From positions 1 through 42,404 of the forward strand of contig JBGTIU010000208.1 of the NCBI GenBank assembly GCA_041745515.1: DNA of 42,404 nt. Reading direction: 5' to 3'. Source of the DNA: JAKFWF01 sp041745515 (GTDB lineage Bacteria > Pseudomonadota > Alphaproteobacteria > Rhizobiales > Hyphomicrobiaceae). The position numbers and the translations under genes are program-made. Below the pieces are notes generated by a model. The model was not told the origin of the DNA. It searched no databases and saw only the letters and a list, made by a program, of their open reading frames with translations. This document shows, piece by piece, positions 34,630 through 42,378 of this stretch. Every line of letters starts with the position of its first letter. Position 1 is the stretch's first letter.

Positions 34630-35856
34630 TCAAGCGCCAGCTTCCGTTTCTACCGAGGACGAGTTGCTGTCGAAGGTAGCAGCCAATCCGGAATTCAGTA
34701 GTTCATCGTAGACTTGCAGCGACGCGCGCTTCATCGATACCAGCGAGAAATGAGCGATCGTGTGGGCGCGCGCCCGTTGGCCAATGGCCTGCCGATCCGT
34801 GTCTGACAACGCAGTAGCCGCGGCAATCGTTCTTGCCAAAACCCCAACGTCGCCCGGCGGAACCAGCCAGCCGGTGGCGTGGTCGAAGCCGACTTGGCCG
34901 GCGTCCAGCACGGTCTCGGGCGGTGCGCCATGGTCGGTCGCGATCACCGGGCAGCGCATGGCCGCGGCCTCGGTGACGCTGCGGCCGAACGCTTCGGGCT
35001 CGGTCGATGCGATCACGGCTACATGGGCGAGTGCCAAGGCGGCTGCCACATCATCGATGTGCCCGACCAGGCGGACGGTGTCAGCGAGACCAAGCCGCGC
35101 GATGTCAGCCCGCAGGCTGGCGTCGTAATCGCCGCGTCCCTGGGCATCGCCGGCAAGGATTACGACAGCGTCGCCGAGGACGCCTGCTTGCACAAGAACA
35201 TGAGCGGCTTGGATCAACACTCGCTGACCCTTCCAGCTGGTCAACCTAGCCGCCTGCAGAATGACACGTTGCCCCGCCGCGATCCCCAATCTGTCTCGCG
35301 CGGCTTGCAGACGGGCGTTGCCAATGTTCCTTGGATCGAAGGCCACACCATCGACGCCTCGGTGGATCACGCGGATACGGTCCTCGGGCGTACCGTAGCG
35401 GCTACGCACCAGGTCGGCCGTGAAGCGCGAATTCGTGATTACGACATCGCTGCGCACCATTACGCTGTTGTAGAGCCGCTTGAGCCGGCCTTTTTCCGCA
35501 TAGGCGCCATGGTAGGTCGTAACGAATGGTGCCGTGCAGCGTCGCGAAGCCAGCAGCGCACTCCAGGCCGGCGCTCTGCTGCGGGCATGCACGAGATCGA
35601 CGCTTTCTCGCTTGATCAACAGAGTGAGCGAACGGCTGTTGGCCAGCATGCGCAAGGGGTTCTTGGTGCCCGCCGGCATCAGCCTCAGTTCGCCGCCGAG
35701 AGCCGTGATCCGATCGGACATGCGCCCGCCGGCTGTTGCGACAATCGCCCGGCCGCCGCCGCGCACGATCGCATCGGTGATCTCGATGGCGGAAAGCTCC
35801 GCCCCGCCGGTATCGAGGCGCGGAATAATCTGCAGTATGGTAGGGCGCCTTGCCAC
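34630..35856 (-). CDS. Glycosyltransferase family 4 protein
   Basis: This 408-aa GT-B enzyme has an N-terminal acceptor domain beginning ILQIIPRLDTGGAELSAIEI and a C-terminal nucleotide-sugar domain. Within the latter, ILQAARLTSWKGQRVLIQAA and ASTEPEAFGRSVTEAAAM carry the E(x7)E motif of GT4 retaining transferases. It likely acts at the cytoplasmic membrane in surface glycan assembly. It overlaps the longest frame of the divergent hydrolase gene, whose real start is downstream, and is 84 bp from infC. It may work with the UDP-glucuronate epimerase at 38970. Confidence 0.88.
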   Translation of the reverse strand: MARRPTILQIIPRLDTGGAELSAIEITDAIVRGGGRAIVATAGGRMSDRITALGGELRLMPAGTKNPLRMLANSRSLTLLIKRESVDLVHARSRAPAWSALLASRRCTAPFVTTYHGAYAEKGRLKRLYNSVMVRSDVVITNSRFTADLVRSRYGTPEDRIRVIHRGVDGVAFDPRNIGNARLQAARDRLGIAAGQRVILQAARLTSWKGQRVLIQAAHVLVQAGVLGDAVVILAGDAQGRGDYDASLRADIARLGLADTVRLVGHIDDVAAALALAHVAVIASTEPEAFGRSVTEAAAMRCPVIATDHGAPPETVLDAGQVGFDHATGWLVPPGDVGVLARTIAAATALSDTDRQAIGQRARAHTIAHFSLVSMKRASLQVYDELLNSGLAATFDSNSSSVETEAGA

Positions 35857-35900
35857 GCGAGGTTAATTCACCCTGGGCGATGATCGAAGGGCTACATAGG

Positions 35901-36728
35901 ATGGTTGAGGCCGCACCGCAATTCATCGAGGTCGGCGAGGCCAACGAGCGCCGCCGGATCGCGACTTTGGCGCTGGCAGGCACGGCTGGTCGCGAGGAAT
36001 TGCCGGGGCTGGTGTGGTTGCCAGGCTTCAAATCCGACATGGTTAGCACGAAGGCGTCGGCGCTCGCCGACTGGTGTGCTGCAAAAGGGCTGGCATTCAC
36101 CCGGTTTGACTACTCTGGGCATGGACAGTCATCGGGACATCTCGAGGGCGGCACTATAAGCCGCTGGCTCGAGGAAGCCGGCGCGGTGGTTGATCGGCTG
36201 ACCGTTGGCCCGCAGGTTCTCGTTGGCTCCAGTATGGGTGGTTACATTGCGTTGCTGCTTTTGCGGCACAATAACGCGCGCGCCAACATCCGCAACCATC
36301 GCGTCAAGGCGCTGGTGCTGATCGCGCCGGCTTGGGACATGACCGAAGAGCTGATGTGGAAGCGTTTTTCCGCTGCCGCCAAGGAAGCGATCGTCGAACA
36401 AGGGGTGTGGCATCGCCCGAGCGCCTATGGCGCGCCCTATCCGATTACACGCGGGTTGATTGAAGACGGTCGTAAACACCTGTTGGGTCGGGCGGTATGG
36501 GATCCCGGATGTCCGGTCCGCATCATGCACGGGCTGCTTGATCCAGATGTTCCCTGGGAACACAGCCTGGACCTCGAAGCCAGCCTGTCTGGCGATTGGA
36601 CACGCGTTTCGGCCATCCCGGACGGAGAACACCGGCTGTCGCGACCGCAGGATCTGGAGATGCTTTTCAGCATCATCGACGACCTGCTCGGTCGCTGCTG
36701 CGGGCAACGCACCGCTGACAAGGATTGA
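35901..36728 (+). CDS. Alpha/beta hydrolase
   Basis: This 275-aa protein has the fold start LVWLPGFKSDMVSTKASALA, the RFDYSGHGQSSG oxyanion-side loop and the nucleophile elbow VGSSMGGY. A late catalytic Asp in HGLLDPDVPWEHS and the His in IPDGEHRLSRP complete the triad. Similar hydrolases sit next to infC in many alphaproteobacteria, from memory. ATG 35901 (MVEAAPQFIEVG) matches family starts and has GAAGGG upstream; ATGs at 35850 and 35880 would extend it. Substrate unknown. Confidence 0.85.
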   Translation: MVEAAPQFIEVGEANERRRIATLALAGTAGREELPGLVWLPGFKSDMVSTKASALADWCAAKGLAFTRFDYSGHGQSSGHLEGGTISRWLEEAGAVVDRLTVGPQVLVGSSMGGYIALLLLRHNNARANIRNHRVKALVLIAPAWDMTEELMWKRFSAAAKEAIVEQGVWHRPSAYGAPYPITRGLIEDGRKHLLGRAVWDPGCPVRIMHGLLDPDVPWEHSLDLEASLSGDWTRVSAIPDGEHRLSRPQDLEMLFSIIDDLLGRCCGQRTADKD

Positions 36729-36821
36729 AACTTGCCCCCGAAACAGAGTATCCCATATTGGTAGTAGTTCATGTTCGGACCCGCCATTGTGCCTGTTGGC
36801 TGAAAGGAAACCCGCCAAACG

Positions 36822-37232
36822 ATGAGAACCGCACTCGGAAGCGCTGGTCGTAGCGCTTCTCCGGCCGACCACCTCTCTCACGAGACCGACTCGGCCAATC
36901 TGATGAGCCAGCTCACAGTGTGGCTCGATGAGGCGAAGGCCGAGGACATCGTATCCATCGATCTTGCCGGCAAATCAACGATTGCAGATGCAATGTTGAT
37001 TGCTACCGGACGCACCGATCGCCACGTCGGCGCTATCGCGGATCAACTGCAGCGCAATTTGAAGGATGCAGGTTGCCGCAAGGTCAGGGTCGAAGGCATG
37101 CAGACCTGTGACTGGGTGCTGATCGATACAGGCGACGTCATAATCCACGTGTTCCGGCCCGAGGTGCGCGACTTCTACAACCTCGAGAAAATGTGGTCAG
37201 GCGAGCGGCCCGTCGAGCAGTCGCAGCACTGA
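36822..37232 (+). CDS. rsfS: Ribosomal silencing factor RsfS
   Basis: This 136-aa protein blocks joining of ribosomal subunits in poor conditions by binding uL14. The RsfS core is seen at residues 40-125 (KAEDIVSIDLAGKSTIADAM, ATGRTDRHVGAIADQLQRNL, VEGMQTCDWVLIDTGDVIIH and RDFYNLEKMWS). It has an extra N-terminal stretch of about 28 residues before the usual start; an ATG at 36903 would remove it but has no ribosome site, whereas GAAAGGAAA precedes the ATG at 36822. rlmH begins two bases after its stop, the usual operon. Confidence 0.95.
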   Translation: MRTALGSAGRSASPADHLSHETDSANLMSQLTVWLDEAKAEDIVSIDLAGKSTIADAMLIATGRTDRHVGAIADQLQRNLKDAGCRKVRVEGMQTCDWVLIDTGDVIIHVFRPEVRDFYNLEKMWSGERPVEQSQH

Positions 37233-37233
37233 C

Positions 37234-37710
37234 GTGCGATTGGTGATCGCGGCGGTCGGCAAATTGAAGGACGGCCCCGAGCGAGAGTTACTCAGTCGTT
37301 ATCGAAAACGAGCGGCCGTGGGTGGGCGTGCGCTGGCGCCGTTGGATATCCTCGAAATCGTTGAAGGACGAAGTAACAATGTCGATGTGCGCCGCGACGA
37401 CGAGGCCATGCGCCTATTGAAGGTGGTGGCGCGCGCGGACGTGATTGTTGCGCTCGATGAAGCCGGCCACTGCATGAGCAGTACGGATTTTGCGGCATTG
37501 ATCGCCAAGTATCGCGATTCGGGCATCGACTCGCTGGCCTTCCTGATCGGCGGTCCAGACGGCCATGGCTGCGCGGCGACGTCCAAGTCCGCACTGCGAC
37601 TTTCTCTCGGGCGGATGACCCTGCCACATGCCTTGGCGCGGGTTCTGCTGGCCGAACAGCTTTATCGAGCGATGACGATCCTATCCGGCCATCCCTATCA
37701 TCGTGCTTGA
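37234..37710 (+). CDS. rlmH: 23S rRNA pseudouridine-1915 N3-methyltransferase
   Basis: This 158-aa SPOUT-class methyltransferase modifies pseudouridine 1915 in helix 69 of 23S rRNA using SAM. It begins RLVIAAVGKLKDGPERELLS and has the knot signature FLIGGPDGHG with LSLGRMTLPHALARVLLAEQ and LYRAMTILSGHPYHRA at the end, the standard RlmH C-terminus. The GTG at 37234 is directly after the rsfS stop, implying coupled translation. Confidence 0.95.
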   Translation: MRLVIAAVGKLKDGPERELLSRYRKRAAVGGRALAPLDILEIVEGRSNNVDVRRDDEAMRLLKVVARADVIVALDEAGHCMSSTDFAALIAKYRDSGIDSLAFLIGGPDGHGCAATSKSALRLSLGRMTLPHALARVLLAEQLYRAMTILSGHPYHRA

Positions 37711-38309
37711 CTCAGCCACGCGTGGGTCAGCACCGCCAGAACCGACACTGCGGCAATCGCAATGCTCCCCGTCACGAACAGCACATTGGCTGCCCAGTCT
37801 GGCCGAGCACTCCATACTTTGCCCGAAGCAATCAGGAAAATCAGTCCGGCAAAGGCCGCCAAGGCCTGGATCGCGACCACGATCGCGGCAGCGTCGAGCC
37901 ATGGTCGTTGATTGAACCGGCTTGCGCCGTGACCCAGCCGGAGCGCATAGCCAAAGCACAGGATGGCGGTCAATGCCATGCCTGCGCCATACTGCCAGCC
38001 GTGCTGCCAGCGCAAACCCGACCCAAGATACACCGACAACAGGGAGGCTGCACCCGCACCCCAGATCATTGCGATCAGCCGCGCATTGCGCCGCGCCGCG
38101 ATTGCGGGCGTCGCCGCGCCCGGTACTCGGTTCGGAGGCTGCCAATGCGGTCGATTGATACCGCATGCAACCACGATGGCAGCGATCGGCAATAGTGTTG
38201 CCGCGGCCATGGACAACCACGGCGTCCCCCGGTGCGCACCAATGAATTGGCCAAAGACCGAGGCGGCCAATGCCGCCACGAGCCAAGGCACGAAAGGCTG
38301 CAGGGACAT
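37698..38309 (-). CDS. Hypothetical integral membrane protein
   Basis: I do not recognise this 203-aa protein. It is strongly hydrophobic, with about five to six segments (for example PFVPWLVAALAASVFGQFI, WLDAAAIVVAIQALAAFAGL and VLFVTGSIAIAAVSVLAVLT). It overlaps the rlmH end by 13 bp in convergent orientation. The next gene upstream encodes another multi-pass protein, 6 bp away, so they are probably one operon. No conserved polar motif or transport signature is seen. Confidence 0.75.
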   Translation of the reverse strand: MSLQPFVPWLVAALAASVFGQFIGAHRGTPWLSMAAATLLPIAAIVVACGINRPHWQPPNRVPGAATPAIAARRNARLIAMIWGAGAASLLSVYLGSGLRWQHGWQYGAGMALTAILCFGYALRLGHGASRFNQRPWLDAAAIVVAIQALAAFAGLIFLIASGKVWSARPDWAANVLFVTGSIAIAAVSVLAVLTHAWLSQAR

Positions 38310-38315
38310 CGCCGG

Positions 38316-38954
38316 CTAACCCGGCCTTTTCAAGGACGCGGCGCTGATTACGGCTATCGCCATTGCGCCGAAAAACATCACATGCTTGGCGGGCCAATCG
38401 GTGAAACGCTCTATCAGGAAGCGGCTCATGTGGCCGTCGACCGTGAGTCCGATCATCACCAGTACCATGGCGACGAGCTGGCCGATGGCGAGATACCGGG
38501 ACAGCTTCAGCATGGTCTCGTCTTCCTGGGCTCTCGCATCCGATTTGTCGAGGATGGCTGCAACGCCCAGGCACACCACGGTGATCGCGGCCATGGCCAA
38601 GGCGTGCGCCTTCCACTCGCGCCATACCGGCATGATACCGAGCCCATAGGTCAAGAACGTCACCAGCGCAGCCCAACCCCAGACAGCGCCGATATAGCGT
38701 GCGCTGTGCGCAGCAAGCGTACTGCGGCTTGCCTTGCCTGCTGCCGCGGCTTTTAACGCTTTGATGGCCCAGGCAGCGAAGAAAACGCAACTCGCCGCAG
38801 CGATGGCCAGGTGGGCGTATCCCATGACCACACTGCCCGGGCGGCCTGCTGCCGTAACGATGAGCAGCACGAGGCTGACCGCTATCGCGAGCATCCAGAT
38901 CATCATGGCAAGCATCCCGTAGTTCCAATCTGATTTGCGGCGATCCAGCATCAC
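38316..38954 (-). CDS. Hypothetical integral membrane protein
   Basis: This 212-aa protein has about six hydrophobic segments (MLAMMIWMLAIAVSLVLLIV, MGYAHLAIAAASCVFFAAWA, WGWAALVTFLTYGLGIMPVW and others). It may be paired with the following gene product; both are of similar size and topology with a WGWAALVTFL / WGAGAASLLS type segment, hinting at a shared origin, but the resemblance is weak. No function assigned. The epimerase stop lies 16 bp upstream, so all three could be co-transcribed. Confidence 0.75.
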   Translation of the reverse strand: MMLDRRKSDWNYGMLAMMIWMLAIAVSLVLLIVTAAGRPGSVVMGYAHLAIAAASCVFFAAWAIKALKAAAAGKASRSTLAAHSARYIGAVWGWAALVTFLTYGLGIMPVWREWKAHALAMAAITVVCLGVAAILDKSDARAQEDETMLKLSRYLAIGQLVAMVLVMIGLTVDGHMSRFLIERFTDWPAKHVMFFGAMAIAVISAASLKRPG

Positions 38955-38969
38955 TGATTCGGTGCCGCT

Positions 38970-39977
38970 TCAACAGCGATGGTAGGCGCGATACCACTCG
39001 ACGAACCGCTCAAGCCCTTCCGTCAGTGCCGTGCGCGGACTGAACCCGACGGCCAGTTGCAAGGCCTCGATATCTGCAAAGGTCTTGTGAACGTCGCCGG
39101 GCTGCAAAGGCAACATGCGCATCTTCGCGGTGACCCCGATACAGCGTTCCAATATCCGGATCATCTCCAGCAGCTCGACCGGCTGGTTATTGCCGATATT
39201 GTATAGGCGAAACGGTGCGTCCGATCGCGCGGGACTTGGGTTTTCGCCAGCGGTCTGAAGCGGCTTTGCCGGGGCGTCGAGCGTGCGAATAATGCCCTCG
39301 ACGGCATCATCGATGTAGGTGAAATCGCGTGCATGCTGGCCGTTGTTGAAAACGTCGATCGTGTCTCCCGCAAACAGCGCTTTCGTGAACTTGAAGTAAG
39401 CCATGTCCGGTCGACCCCAAGGGCCATAGACGGTGAAGAATCGCAGACCGGTTACCGGCAGCCCGTAAAGATGCGCATAAGCATGCGCCATCAATTCGTT
39501 CGAGCGCTTGGTTGCGGCATAGAGGCTGACCGGATGGTCGGTGCTGGAGCTGGCCTCGACGAACGGCATCGACATCGTCGCACCATACACGGAACTCGAC
39601 GATGCGTAGACGAGATGCTCGATCCCATGATGCCGACAGCCTTCGAGAATGGTCAGGAATCCGACGATGTTCGAGTCGATGTACGCTTCAGGGTTTTCGA
39701 TCGAGTAGCGAACACCGGCTTGCGCTCCGAGGTGGACCACACGGTCTGGTTTCGTCTCGACAAATATTTGGCGCATGACGGCGCGGTCGGCAAGATCGGC
39801 AAGCAAGAAACTGAAGCCTGGCAGCGGCTGCAGTTCGGCCAGCCGCGCGCGTTTCAGTGCCGGGTCGTAGTAGGCATTCAGATTGTCCAGGCCGATGACA
39901 TGGCTTCCCCGCGCCAGCAACGCCTTGGCGACGTGGAAGCCGATAAAGCCGGCAACGCCGGTCACGAGAATCTTCAT
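38970..39977 (-). CDS. NAD-dependent epimerase, probable UDP-glucuronate 4-epimerase
   Basis: This 335-aa short-chain-type sugar-nucleotide epimerase has the NAD motif KILVTGVAGFIGFHVAKALL, the DNLNAYYDPALK segment typical of UDP-glucuronate 4-epimerases, the SSSSVYG serine site and the YAATKRSNELMAH Tyr/Lys pair. It likely makes UDP-galacturonate for surface polysaccharide. The ATG at 39977 gives the normal length; the longer frame is not supported. It is divergent from rpsT and may supply the nearby glycosyltransferases. Confidence 0.9.
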   Translation of the reverse strand: MKILVTGVAGFIGFHVAKALLARGSHVIGLDNLNAYYDPALKRARLAELQPLPGFSFLLADLADRAVMRQIFVETKPDRVVHLGAQAGVRYSIENPEAYIDSNIVGFLTILEGCRHHGIEHLVYASSSSVYGATMSMPFVEASSSTDHPVSLYAATKRSNELMAHAYAHLYGLPVTGLRFFTVYGPWGRPDMAYFKFTKALFAGDTIDVFNNGQHARDFTYIDDAVEGIIRTLDAPAKPLQTAGENPSPARSDAPFRLYNIGNNQPVELLEMIRILERCIGVTAKMRMLPLQPGDVHKTFADIEALQLAVGFSPRTALTEGLERFVEWYRAYHRC

Positions 39978-40085
39978 GGTTCGCACCGCGCTGCCTGCTC
40001 CGCATCGCTGGAAGTCTCGTCGAATCTCGACTTCGCCGGCGAGGCACGCGACCATATCGCTCGTGACGCGCGGTCGGCAACAGCG

Positions 40086-40114
40086 TTGACCGGCCGTGGG
40101 GCGGCTACTATAGA
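40086..40114 (+). promoter_or_regulatory. Sigma-70-type promoter for rpsT
   Basis: TTGACC (40086-40091) and TATAGA (40109-40114) are separated by exactly 17 bp, close to consensus. They lie about 125 bp before the S20 start, leaving a long leader. Confidence 0.7.
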
Positions 40115-40156
40115 ACGTGACGTTTCGCCCCGCGGATACCCTAGGTTTATTGGTGG

Positions 40157-40175
40157 CAAAGCGTTCAGCGCTTTG
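40157..40175 (+). promoter_or_regulatory. Hairpin in the rpsT leader
   Basis: CAAAGCG and CGCTTTG form a perfect seven-pair stem around a TTCAG loop. It sits in the transcribed leader between the promoter and the S20 gene and could be involved in autoregulation, as S20 is known to repress its own translation in Escherichia coli; that role here is inferred. Confidence 0.35.
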
Positions 40176-40237
40176 ATCGTCTGTCAGCCGCTGTTCGTTG
40201 TCCGCGCGCGGCGTCTTACCAAAAAGGACTGATGAAA

Positions 40238-40504
40238 ATGGCCAATACCAAATCGGCGCGCAAGGCGGCGCGCAAGTCGGTTCGTCGCACAGAAATCAAC
40301 AAGTCGCGGCGTACGCAGCTCAAGACAGAAGTGCGCAAGGTCGAAGAAGCGATTGCTTCTGGCGACAAAGATAGGGCATTCGCCGCTATGAAGACTGCGG
40401 AGCCAGCGCTAGTGAGGACCGCGCAGAAGGGCGTGCTGCACAAGCGGACTGCCAGCCGCAAAGTCTCGCGCCTCACCCGTCGTGTTAGAGCAATGGAAAG
40501 CTAA
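40238..40504 (+). CDS. rpsT: 30S ribosomal protein bS20
   Basis: This 88-aa ribosomal protein binds 16S rRNA. It begins MANTKSARKAARKSVRRTEI and ends KRTASRKVSRLTRRVRAMES, the standard Lys/Arg-rich S20 pattern. The ATG at 40238 gives the family start; an ATG six bases earlier is closer to AAGGA. In many alphaproteobacteria rpsT is directly followed by dnaA; here a 630-bp spacer and a rhodanese gene separate them. Confidence 0.95.
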   Translation: MANTKSARKAARKSVRRTEINKSRRTQLKTEVRKVEEAIASGDKDRAFAAMKTAEPALVRTAQKGVLHKRTASRKVSRLTRRVRAMES

Positions 40505-41134
40505 TCCACTGGAATGACACTCGTTGCCTCCCATGTGACAGTTTAGTTACAGAGGATCATGGAGGCGGAGCGGCTTACGTCGCGGACTGATGCAATGAAG
40601 CAGTTGATTGCAATGAAGTTTGGCTAATCAAACCGTTTGAACATCATACCGCCTTTGCGGAGTCTCACGCAGCCTGCAAATGAAAACAAGGTTCAACCGG
40701 CGGTTACTTGGAACTGTTTTTTTTGAAGCTGAACGTCGCTCTGGGGCAGTGAATCTTTCCGTGACCTCAACGGACTTTTCCTGATTGGCACACCCCGCGA
40801 AAGAGTTTTCCCCAGGCGCCGTGCAAATCGCAGGTCACTCCTGTGGACGACATCGCGCATTTTCCTCCTCTTGCCATGCAAAGCTCGCTGTGGTTAATTC
40901 CGACCGTCATCAAACGTGGCAAGTAGTAAATTAAATGTACCACAGTTTTGGTCGGCCACCCTTCGGACGTTGTTAGTATTGCGTCTCCGAAGTTCATTAA
41001 TTGCAAAGTTGGTCGCTGCGTTTTCTGGGCTAGCGCCAGAGAAGTCTTGGTGTTGTCTTTGCGTAACTATCTATACTGCGGTCGCAACCAGCCGTGAGGG
41101 CGTCTGGAGCTGCAACACTTGAGGAGGTTAGTTA
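40505..41134. other. Gene-free spacer with DnaA-box-like sites, possible origin or dnaA control region
   Basis: This 630-bp stretch has no supported gene. Four sequences resemble the DnaA box TTATCCACA on either strand: TTTTCCCCA at 40806-40814, TGTGGACGA at 40842-40850, TGTGGTTAA at 40889-40897 (eight of nine) and TGTACCACA at 40936-40944. An AT-rich run (TAGTAAATTAAATG) begins at 40924. Two GANTC sites (40660-40664 and 40751-40755), the CcrM methylation motif of alphaproteobacteria, are also present. These are features of origins or dnaA-control regions, but each box is degenerate. Confidence 0.4.
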
Positions 41135-41578
41135 GTGGGGCCTATCGATAGTGTGGGCGTCGGCGATGTGAGTGCTGCGGATACTTGGCATCGATTGCGT
41201 GACGACCCATCGTCTTATCTTGTGGATGTGCGAACGAAAGCCGAATGGGCATTCGTTGGCCTTCCCGATCTGGCGCAACTGAGCAAACGGCCGGTTCTGG
41301 TGGAGTGGCAAACATTCCCCGACAACCGCGAGGATGCCAAGTTCGCCGAGCGGCTGGGCACTGCCTTGGCAGAAGCAGGCGCTAAGGCGACTGCGGACAT
41401 TTTCTTCATCTGCAGGTCGGGCAGCCGAAGCAGGCGTGCCGCCTTGGCCATGACGGCCGCGGGTTTCGACCACTGCCACAATGTCGCGGATGGCTTTGAA
41501 GGTCCGCTTGATCCCGATCAGCACCGTGGCCGGCTTGCCGGCTGGAAAGCGGCCGGCTTGCCTTGGACGCAAGGCTAG
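41135..41578 (+). CDS. Rhodanese-like domain protein
   Basis: This 147-aa protein is a single rhodanese domain with SYLVDVRTKAEWAFVGLPDL and the active-site loop FFICRSGSRSRRAALAMTAA, where the Cys of CRSGSRS would carry the persulfide. The GTG start at 41135 has GAGGAGG upstream. It lies between rpsT and dnaA. A sulfurtransferase or sulfur-carrier role is likely; partner unknown. Confidence 0.9.
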   Translation: MGPIDSVGVGDVSAADTWHRLRDDPSSYLVDVRTKAEWAFVGLPDLAQLSKRPVLVEWQTFPDNREDAKFAERLGTALAEAGAKATADIFFICRSGSRSRRAALAMTAAGFDHCHNVADGFEGPLDPDQHRGRLAGWKAAGLPWTQG

Positions 41579-41725
41579 GCTGAGGCCAAGGGCTGGCCGG
41601 GGCGATGCGCGATGCTCGAACTGTCTAGGTTCACTGGCACGTTGTGATTGTCCGCGATGCGGTGGCGATCACTCCGTGTTCTTCCGACTGAGGGCTGAAC
41701 TACCGACTATACGGGGGACATTATC

Positions 41726-42205
41726 ATGACTGATCGGGAAATTTTCGATCCACGAGCGAATACCAACTCTTCTGGCGGAAGGGCAGGCGGCAACAAGGGC
41801 AAGCCAGGGCCAAGAAATTCCAGCCATGATAGGCGCGTTGAAAGTGGGGCCAACCCGTCCGAGCAGGTGGAATCGGGCAGTGACTCGGGCGTCTCGCCAG
41901 GCTTTGGCGAAATCTCCGTGCAGCGTCCGCAAGGCAGCGGTCGCGCCGGTGTGCAAGGTGAGGCCAAAGGGCAGAAGGCGCGCGCGATGCTTAAGGCCCG
42001 GCTTGGCGATGAAGTCTATTTCAGCTGGTTCAACGCACTCGAAATCGATAGCGTCGACAACGGCGTGGTACAGGCGTCGGTGCCCGTGATTTTTCTGCGC
42101 AAATGGATTCAGGAGAAGTTCGCCGACGAGCTGCTGGCTTGCTGCAAAGCCGAATTCAAGAGTGCGGAACGGGTCGAACTTGTAGTGCGCCAGCCGGGCC
42201 CTGCT
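41726..42205 (+). pseudogene. dnaA: Truncated dnaA (domain I only)
   Basis: The ATG at 41726 follows GGGGGA. After a 70-residue Gly/Asn/Ser-rich leader the protein shows DnaA domain I (residues about 74-158: RAMLKARLGDEVYFSWFNAL, VSVPVIFLRKW-like and LLACCKAEFKSAERVELVVR). It then stops resembling DnaA at RQPGPAQ. The AAA+ ATPase (domain III) and DNA-binding domain IV are absent; the same frame ends at 42322 in unrelated residues. The sequence after 42205 is a histidine-kinase end in the +1 frame. DnaA initiates replication and is essential, so an intact copy should exist elsewhere or the join is artificial. Confidence 0.75.
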
Positions 42206-42378
42206 CAGACAACGGCAGCGGCTTCCCATTCAGTGGCAGCTACACGCTGGATGAAATGGAACTACTGCGCATTGGCCCCAAGAGTATACAGCGCCGTGTG
42301 CGAACGCTGGATGGCGAGATGACGTTGGACTCGAAGCCTGCCGGTGGCGCTAGCCTCCACGTGCGAATTCCCGCATGA
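42206..42378 (+). pseudogene. C-terminal end of a sensor histidine kinase, fused behind dnaA
   Basis: In the +1 frame relative to dnaA the sequence reads SDNGSGFPFSGSYTLDEMEL then LRIGPKSIQRRVRTLDGEMT and SKPAGGASLHVRIPA. That is the G1 box (DNGSGF) and the tail of the HATPase_c domain of NarL-partner-type sensor kinases. Everything upstream of the G1 box (sensor, dimerisation and N-box) is missing. The TGA at 42376 overlaps the ATG of the next frame. Confidence 0.8.

Noticed and set aside
37681..38997. 438-codon open frame on the minus strand covering both membrane protein genes
   Set aside because: It is Arg/His/Gly-rich with no domain, lies out of frame with two genes having clear membrane helices, and is typical of GC-rich shadow frames.
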